Source of the DNA: Symsagittifera roscoffensis
Lineage: Eukaryota; Xenacoelomorpha; Acoela; Convolutidae
Length of the DNA: 64,000 bases
Assembly: GCF_963678635.1 (NCBI RefSeq)
Contig: NC_087071.1
Coordinates: forward strand, 46,606,889-46,670,888
Direction: 5' to 3'
The notes under the pieces are model-generated. The model did no database searches. It had not been told where the DNA came from and saw only the letters and a list, made by a program, of their open reading frames with translations. The translations under genes and the position numbers were made by a program. Position 1 is the stretch's first letter, and every line of letters begins with the position of its first letter. Shown in pieces: positions 57,636-64,000 of the stretch.

Positions 57636-59020
57636 TAAAAATTGTGGTTGTTTATCAAAAAATTTGAAAAATTTTTCAAAAAAAAATTCAAAACCCGATA
57701 ATGTTTGATATATTTCGACCTATTAACTAATTTACTAGATGATATCAACAATTAACAAAGCGCTCTATTTAAGTGAAACTATGCTGAAAGCAACTGAAGT
57801 TTCAAAAAAAGTCAAGTTTTAGGAAAAAACACAAGAATTTGAAGTTTTTGAAAAAAAAATAGCAAAAATTTCAATTTTTTGGAATGAATTGCAGAAACCT
57901 CAGGTTTTGGTTTTTTTTTGTCGCATCTGATCTAATTGTAAATCATCAGCGTTATATTAGGTGCAGAGTTTGAAAGTGAGCCCAAGCTTTTTTAAAATTG
58001 GAATCAGGTTCAGAGAATGATTCAAAGTTTTGAATAAAGATATGGATTTTTCCACAATTTTCTCTCAAAATATTGAAACACGATAAAGTTTACCCTGACT
58101 TGAGTTGAAAAGCGGGTTATAAAAGGATTTGAACACTAAAACGAAAGCTCATGTTGGCTGAATCAGTATTGAAACTTCCGATTTCTCGCGAAAACAATGA
58201 AATTATTCGTAACTTTCGAGAGAGTAAAGTAAAAATTAATCAAGAGTAACCAAAAATTTAATTTTCTTTATGTGTAATTCCCTGGTTTTTTATCCAATTC
58301 AATCAGAATTTAACTCAGAAACCCATTTCATTTGAACAATAAGAACAGTATTCAATGATACTACTAGATCAAACTCTATGATTGTTGAATCATGGAGCTT
58401 GATCTAGAAGTTTTATTGAATATTGCTTTACAATTTTTCTCAATGATTAACCCAAATTTGTTTAAAAATTACAACTTCTGTGAAACTTTTCACGTTAATA
58501 ATCATAAATTTTAGATTGAGGATGAAAACGAACAGTTAACTGCTAAAATTGACTAAAAATGGGGTAAACTCGTCTTAAAATTATATATAAAGAAATTCAA
58601 CAAAATCTTCTACATAGTTGATGATGATCTCTGTTGCTTCTACAACAATTTTTTTAAAAATTTTTCATAGAAATGTTCTATGTTTTGAGGTTATTCTTGC
58701 ATAACATACTTGCTAATATGCTGATGTGCTCCTTTTGCAAGAAAATTTAGTCAGAACTGGGAAATTTCGAAGGAAAAAAGGATCAATTGAACGAACAATT
58801 TGCTGGCAGAGATCAAATTAGAACTGATAGAATCTGACTTTTGCTATGTAGTTAGCACAATTTTTCCTTTAGGTTCCCTTGTTCAGTTGCTACCGTTAAC
58901 TATTTAAGCAAAAATACAATTTCAGATTTATCACAATTGTATAGATTTTTCAGATTCAGTAAAAAGTTATTGTTCATAGTAATTTCTCTTATGCTTTCAA
59001 TTTTTTTTTAAAAATAAGAT

Positions 59021-59380
59021 TTATTTTCTCTTGGAGTGTGTTTGGAGACTGCTGAGTATCCTTTCCATATTTAACATTACGTTGACAAAAAAAGCTTTCT
59101 TCCTGATATGATAAGTGAGTTCCACGCTGCTATATGTATAAAAGTTACAGATCGAGCACTTCAAAACATCACAGGTTCTACGATGCCTTGACGCATCTTT
59201 ACATGTGTACTCTCCGCCTCTTTCATTACATTCAACTCTTTCATTTTTATTCATTGACGACATCTCATTAAGTAACGAATGAACTTGGTAATAAATGGGA
59301 GATGTAGAATGTTCCAACTTCTTAGATAAAAAGAGTTGAATAGCCTCAAAAATTAAATAAAAATAAGTAAAAACAAACAT
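59021..59380 (-). pseudogene. Degenerate zinc-finger protein fragment, unit 2
   Basis: 119 residues on the minus strand. The second half matches unit 1 (54029-54253) residue for residue with few changes (YTCKDASRHRRTCDVLKCSI), so protein sequence is better kept than the flanking DNA, hinting at past selection. The upstream half (MFVFTYFYLIFEAIQLFLSK) is hydrophobic and may be intronic. Confidence 0.45.
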
Positions 59381-60846
59381 TCTCTAAGTTCTTAACCAAT
59401 AATTTTAACGTTAAACAAAATCAAAATAAAAATCACCATCCTTGACCGAGCTGAAACTGTGCTTTTACTCAAAATGGAGTTTTCAACAGTTAAGATATCA
59501 AACAATCAGAATCGAACATTCCTTCAGAGGTAATATTTGTGGTATTAACCAATCAGAGAGAAGTATTTACAGTTTTCAAATTAGTGGTAGATCAGATTAA
59601 AACAATGTTTATGAAACCTCCCAATCAATCAACTTTATTGAACTTTTCTTTCAAAACTAACATATACATCAGACACCAAATTGAATTAATTCAGATTTCT
59701 TGTCTGGTTTATTTTAATTTTTCGAACTCAGTTCAAATTTTGAAATATCGACCAACATTTTTTTTGTTTTTTTTTCTAACCAGTTTTAAGGAAATAAATT
59801 ACCAAAATTTACACTTTCATCGATTTTTTTTTGATATATTGTAGTATAAAGAACCGGTAGTCTTTGAAACTTCGATTATCGATTAAAAAATTTCCGAAAA
59901 ACAAAGTTTTTGTGTTTGTATTGACTTCAAAACAATAGTCAAATTGATGTTCTTTATTTTCAATTCTTGTTTGTTACATAGGAACTGCCATTGTTTTTTT
60001 TTTACTGATCGACCAATCAATCTGAGTTGAATCTTCTAAGTAAAATTTTTGGTAATAAATTTGGCAGTACTCCTGAAATCTCTTCTCCATCTTTTTAACA
60101 AAATTAAGGATTTTCTATGTTTCGATACAAGTTAAAACTAATACCATCTCCATCACTGTCATCTGTCTACCCTTATTTTACTTTTTTGTAGTAGTTCAAG
60201 CTTTAAATTTGATTAATGTCCATTTCAGACATTGAAAACGCTTTTGATAGAAACAAACTTTTTACTGAAATAAACAAAGAAACTCGAAGAAACTTGAATT
60301 GTTGTATCATTTTCAGGCTATTTTGTAATCAACGCAAAATTTTTTTCCTCTATTTAGATTCTAATTTGTTTTTTTTTGTAGCCAATCAAAATCTCAAATT
60401 ATGGCAAAAAAAATTGTGAAACAACCATAGAAATACAGATATTCAGAAAATATTGATAAGGTTTTCAACTACATTCTTGTTTGTAATTTTGTTCAAATAA
60501 GACAGAATGTACTCAAAACTAGGTAAAAGCAGTAATTAAATATGTTTTTTTTGTATTTCTTTTATAAATACTGGAAAATCAACTGATAATTGGTTAATGT
60601 AAAATGTCAGTTTTGATTAAAGTGTTTGTTTTGTCTGACTTTTCCCCGCATATCCTAACTCTAAATGTAAACTTCAGTGAGAAAAAACTGTTTCGACCCA
60701 AAAATATTCTAATTAGCAAACAAACGAAACATCACAAAGCATTACTGAGGCTTACAATTATCAACAACCATAAAGTCTCCCAATATCTGGGACAGTTCCT
60801 TGATTCACTCAATGTATAGTTGACACAGGCAGCTTGCTTCAAGTCT

Positions 60847-61491
60847 TCATTTTCCTTTGCAGTGAAGAGTCGAATCTGATTTTACGGTGGCTTGTTCACA
60901 TTTCTCTTCTTGATTGTGACACACATTCATCATGTTGTATGTTGTTATTTCATATACTCTATTACAGGTGTCGAGCTCCTGACCCATATTTGATCCTTTG
61001 CCAGATTTGGCTTCATTTATAGTTTCGAGTCCAAAGTTTTCAGCATTGTGAAGAACAGTATTCCGGATTGCCGATAATGCTTCTCCTTCTTTTTCACTAA
61101 GATAGACTTGCAGAGACTTTTCAAATTGTACCAAATTATTAATTTTTAATTTTTGAAAGCAGGGTTCAAAAAAAGTCCCCTTGTTGGATTTTTGAAACCA
61201 AACAAATCTCCCCATTCTTGTTTCCTTTTTTGAGAATTTAATATAATTGGGACTAGTATCTTTTCTTGAGTATACTTTTGAAGAGCAAACTGAACAGATG
61301 AAGACAAATGAGAAAAATGATTGTAAGTTTAAATGAAAAAGTAAGTGAATAGTATTACTCATCACGGTTTCCATGTATAGAAGTTTTACCAAATATGGAA
61401 TGTTGTGTATGAAATTTTCATATATCGGAATCGCGTAGGCGTTATTTCTACTATATAAATCCAGAACTCTCAGCAAAATAATTTTTCCCAA
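60847..61491 (-). CDS. Unknown minus-strand gene, unit 2 copy
   Basis: 214 residues open through, from a non-ATG codon at 61491 to a TGA at 60847. Parts: LLYMETVMS, an Ile/Phe/Leu-rich segment, CSSKVYSRKDTSPNYIKFSK, and a polar C-terminal half with SEKEGEALSAIRNTVLHNAE, KSGKGSNMGQELDTCNRVYE and CHNQEEKCEQ. The hydrophobic segment is likely an intron: a donor GTAATAC at 61358 and acceptor TCATCTGTTCAG ending at 61290 give 69 bp and keep the frame. No domain recognised. An alternative frame through the 3' end reads IRLFTAKEN-like sequence, better kept in the third copy (62515-62838). Confidence 0.35.
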   Translation of the reverse strand: MGKIILLRVLDLYSRNNAYAIPIYENFIHNIPYLVKLLYMETVMSNTIHLLFHLNLQSFFSFVFICSVCSSKVYSRKDTSPNYIKFSKKETRMGRFVWFQKSNKGTFFEPCFQKLKINNLVQFEKSLQVYLSEKEGEALSAIRNTVLHNAENFGLETINEAKSGKGSNMGQELDTCNRVYEITTYNMMNVCHNQEEKCEQATVKSDSTLHCKGK

Positions 61492-62514
61492 TGGCAGCTG
61501 CTATGTGTCAAGCTCTTTCCAGATTTTATTCAAATTATAATTAAAATCCAACAATTTTCAACAATTTTTACGAAACATACGTAGTAATACATAATTTACA
61601 GAAATTATTTGTGGTATTAACCAATCAGAAAAAGGTAATCACAGACTTCAAAATATTTTTACATCAGAGCAAAACTTCCCAATTAATCTTTTTTTTGAAT
61701 TTTTCCAACATAACTAACCTATACATTTGACACCAAAGTGAGATAAATGAGATTTTTTGTTTGGTTTATATATTTTTTTCGATACTCAATTCAAATTTTG
61801 GCAATACTCTTCTTTTTTCTCATGTCCTCTCCATCTTTGTAACAAAAGTATTGAACGTTCTGTGTTTTTATACAAGTTAAATTAATACAATTTCCATTAA
61901 CATCATCTGTCTACCACTCTTATAGTTTTTTGTAGTTTTCAACCTTAATAAATGATGAATGTTCATTTGAGACATAGAAAATGCTTTTGATAGAAACATG
62001 TTTCTTACTTACATTAACAGAAAAAACTCGAAATCTTTCACAATTTCAATTTTGTTTTATAATAGCAATCACCATAAAAACTTTTTCCATCATTTCGAAA
62101 AACGATGTAGCCAATCATGAAGTCACATTATGGCAAAAAAAAATTGAAAATAACCAATGAGGTAGATAAGTTCAAAAAATATTGATAAGATGTTCATCTT
62201 TATTCTTGTTTGTAATTTTGTTCAATTTAGCCAAAATTTACTTGAATTTTGAAAAAAAAACAGTAACTAAATAAATTTTTCATTGAATTCTTAACTTCAA
62301 GTACTGGAAAATCAACTGATGATTAGGTAACTCTCTTATGGCAATTTTGATTAAATTGTACTTATGGCAAATTTGATTAAATTGTAAACTTTGTCTGACA
62401 TTTCCTCAGATATCCTAGCTCAAATTTTTCAGTGAGAAAATTAGTTTTCAAACAATAACATTCTAATTAGCAAACATACAAAACATCACAAAGCATTACT
62501 GAGGCTTACAATTA

Positions 62515-63350
62515 TCAACAAACATAAAAACTCAGAATAATTGAGACAGTTCTTTGAATTCGTTCAGAGGAATAATTGACATAGGCATTTTGTTTTATTG
62601 CTTCAATTTCTTTTGCAGTGAAGAGTCGAATCTGAGTGTAACGAGGCTTGTTCACATTTTTCTTCTTGATTGTGACATGCACCCTCCTCATGTTGTATGT
62701 TGCTATTTCATATACTCTATTACAGATGTCGTGCTCCTGATCCATATTTGAATCTTTGGCAGATTTGGCTTCGTATATAGTTACGAGTCCAAGCTTTTGT
62801 TCGCCATGTACTTCTTGATCGTGACACACCCTGCTCATGTTGTATGATGCTGTTTTTTAAAATTTTTAAAAGATGTCGAGCTCCTGATCCATAGATGATT
62901 CTTTGACAGACTTGGCTCAATATTTAGGTACTAGTCCAAGGTTTTCAGCATCGTGTATAACATTTTTCCGGATCTCTTTTTTTGCTTTTTTATTCTTTTT
63001 CACTAGATTATCTTGTTAGGTCTTTCCAAATTGTCCCAAATTTCTTTTATTACTTAAAAACAGGGTTCGAAGTATATTTTCCTCTTAAGGATTTTTGGAA
63101 CCAAACAAATCTCCCAATTTGTTTTGATTTTTTGAAAATTCAAAATAATTGGGACTAGTGTCTTGAGTACATTTTTGAATAGCAAACTGATCAGATGGAG
63201 AGAAATGAGTAAAATAATTTTGAGATTAAATGGAAATGGAAATAAGCAGTATGAGTCATTGCGATTTTCATATTTTAAGTAGTACCAAATATGGAAAGTT
63301 TTGTATAAGTTTTTCTCAACATGGACACTGCGTAGAAATTTAGGTTTCAT
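62515..63350 (-). pseudogene. Third partial copy of the unknown minus-strand gene
   Basis: 62515-62838 (107 residues) holds EAKSAKDSNMDQEHDICNRV, matching EAKSGKGSNMGQELDTCNRV of the other copies, and ends in TQIRLFTAKEIEAIKQNAYV, which appears in frame here. An internal duplication of about 160 bases (62640-62805 and 62805-62945) repeats the CNRVYE region. The 5' part at 63054-63350 matches only weakly. This is the oldest copy. Confidence 0.5.
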
Positions 63351-63759
63351 TTGGTTTTAAATAACTTCTATTGGTTCAGCATTTCTGGGCACAACACAAA
63401 AAGTTCAAAACTAAAAATATGAATCTGATTTGTTCAAAACTTTGATTGCTCTATTGACTGCCATGGTTCTGTAAAGCTTTGTGAAAAAATAATCAATTGT
63501 CTTCAAATGGAATTGAATTCCTTAAACACTAAGCATTGGTTCAGAAACATTGAATTCCAATGGAGAGAAAACCAAGTTTACAAACAAATGGGAAATTTGG
63601 TTAATTAAGTAAAAAGACAAAAATTCAGTTAATATTCGTATTCGTTGTCACTTAATTCTTCATGTGCACACCATGTTTTCTTCACAACAGAGCTAAGTTA
63701 TTCTGTTGAATCTTAAATTTTTTCTTTATCGTTTTTCTATGGCAAAATGTTTCAAATTT
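63351..63759. other. No gene seen
   Basis: AT-rich, short frames only. Confidence 0.3.
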
Positions 63760-63984
63760 TCACCAATCATGCAGGGAAACTGTTACGGGACTTAAACACT
63801 TCTTCGGATTTCTGTTGAAAATTTCACATTCAACCATTTCTTCAAAAACAGTCACTTGAAGTAAGTGTTCACTTGTAAGCAAATGAAAATTTTTTCTGTA
63901 TCCCGTATCCGCAACTTCGTTGAAATAATTTTCATTCGAATTATATGAAAATCCGTGTTTCATTTTACAAGTTGTGTTAGGCAT
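63760..63984 (-). CDS. Possible exon at the window end, unknown
   Basis: 74 residues with ordinary protein composition (YFNEVADTGYRKNFHLLTSE, then EEMVECEIFNRNPKKC). It is open up to the window edge. No domain recognised; it could be an exon of a gene beyond the window or chance. Confidence 0.2.
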   Translation of the reverse strand: MPNTTCKMKHGFSYNSNENYFNEVADTGYRKNFHLLTSEHLLQVTVFEEMVECEIFNRNPKKCLSPVTVSLHDW

Positions 63985-64000
63985 AACCAGTTCTTCTCTA

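Larger units (their letters stand above)
52667..57636. repeat. Tandem macro-repeat, unit 1 (about 5 kb)
   Basis: Unit 1 matches unit 2 (57637-62635) in order from start to end, with about 90% identity by eye and many small indels. Landmarks: the zinc-finger fragment (54029 vs 59021), the GTCCATTTCAGACATTGAAAAC site (55237 vs 60216), and the minus-strand gene (55866 vs 60847). The landmarks lie 4.97-5.0 kb apart. Confidence 0.85.
57637..62635. repeat. Tandem macro-repeat, unit 2 (about 5 kb)
   Basis: Second copy. It starts AAAATTGTGGTTGTTTATC, directly after a partial copy of AGTGAAGAGTCGAATCTGA at 57616-57634. That last string recurs at 55880, 60860 and 62616, so the duplication break lies inside the gene-like segment. 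The right end runs on into a third partial copy of the gene. Confidence 0.85.

Noticed and set aside
60216..60419. SDIENAFDRN on the plus strand (also at 55237), like the RT motif A (D-I-x-K-A-F-D-R)
   Set aside because: Only about ten residues match, the frame has no other RT motif, and the same DNA recurs in four copies with indels. The TTTCAG before it could be a splice site by chance.

Overview
The window looks like repeat-rich, AT-rich nuclear DNA of an invertebrate animal. It carries env-bearing Gypsy-type LTR retroelements, a BEL/Pao remnant, a LicD/fukutin-type gene and a Gal3ST-type sulfotransferase fragment, and has no bacterial operon structure. A larvacean-type tunicate is one fit, because env-bearing Tor elements are known there, but this is inference. 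Much of the DNA is broken mobile elements; I see one convincingly intact host gene, a LicD-family gene at 44869-45861 (+).

Layout. 1-7000 is the decayed minus-strand coding part of a large element: a coiled-coil ORF leading into an SGNH-hydrolase-like domain and a long helical tail, with a macro-domain-like piece and a small membrane ORF upstream. 8060-9820 holds three copies of a short repeat. 10158-11120 is a reverse transcriptase pseudogene. 11130-12900 is degenerate.

12915-43351 holds two members of one LTR-retroelement family. Element A (about 12.9-23.0 kb) is heavily deleted: pol and most of env are gone and gag is tandemly duplicated. Between A and B lies a fragment of a galactose-3-O-sulfotransferase gene (23724-24123). 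Element B (24291-43351, about 19 kb) has paired LTRs (TGG...CA), a tRNA primer-binding site, a structured leader, gag, pol (protease, RT, RNase H, integrase), env, and an extra third gene downstream of env. All B frames are interrupted, so it is a fossil copy. A third LTR lies at 43714-44091.

46000-48300 carries small inverted-repeat elements and homopolymer G/C runs. 49464-52390 is a truncated BEL/Pao element. 52667-62635 is a tandem duplication of a roughly 5-kb unit, each unit carrying a degenerate zinc-finger fragment and a minus-strand gene of unknown function; a third partial copy follows.

The strongest leads are the third ORF conserved between A and B, the covarying LTR hairpin, the conserved palindromic leader, and an inverted duplication of the env start next to a TATA-like box.
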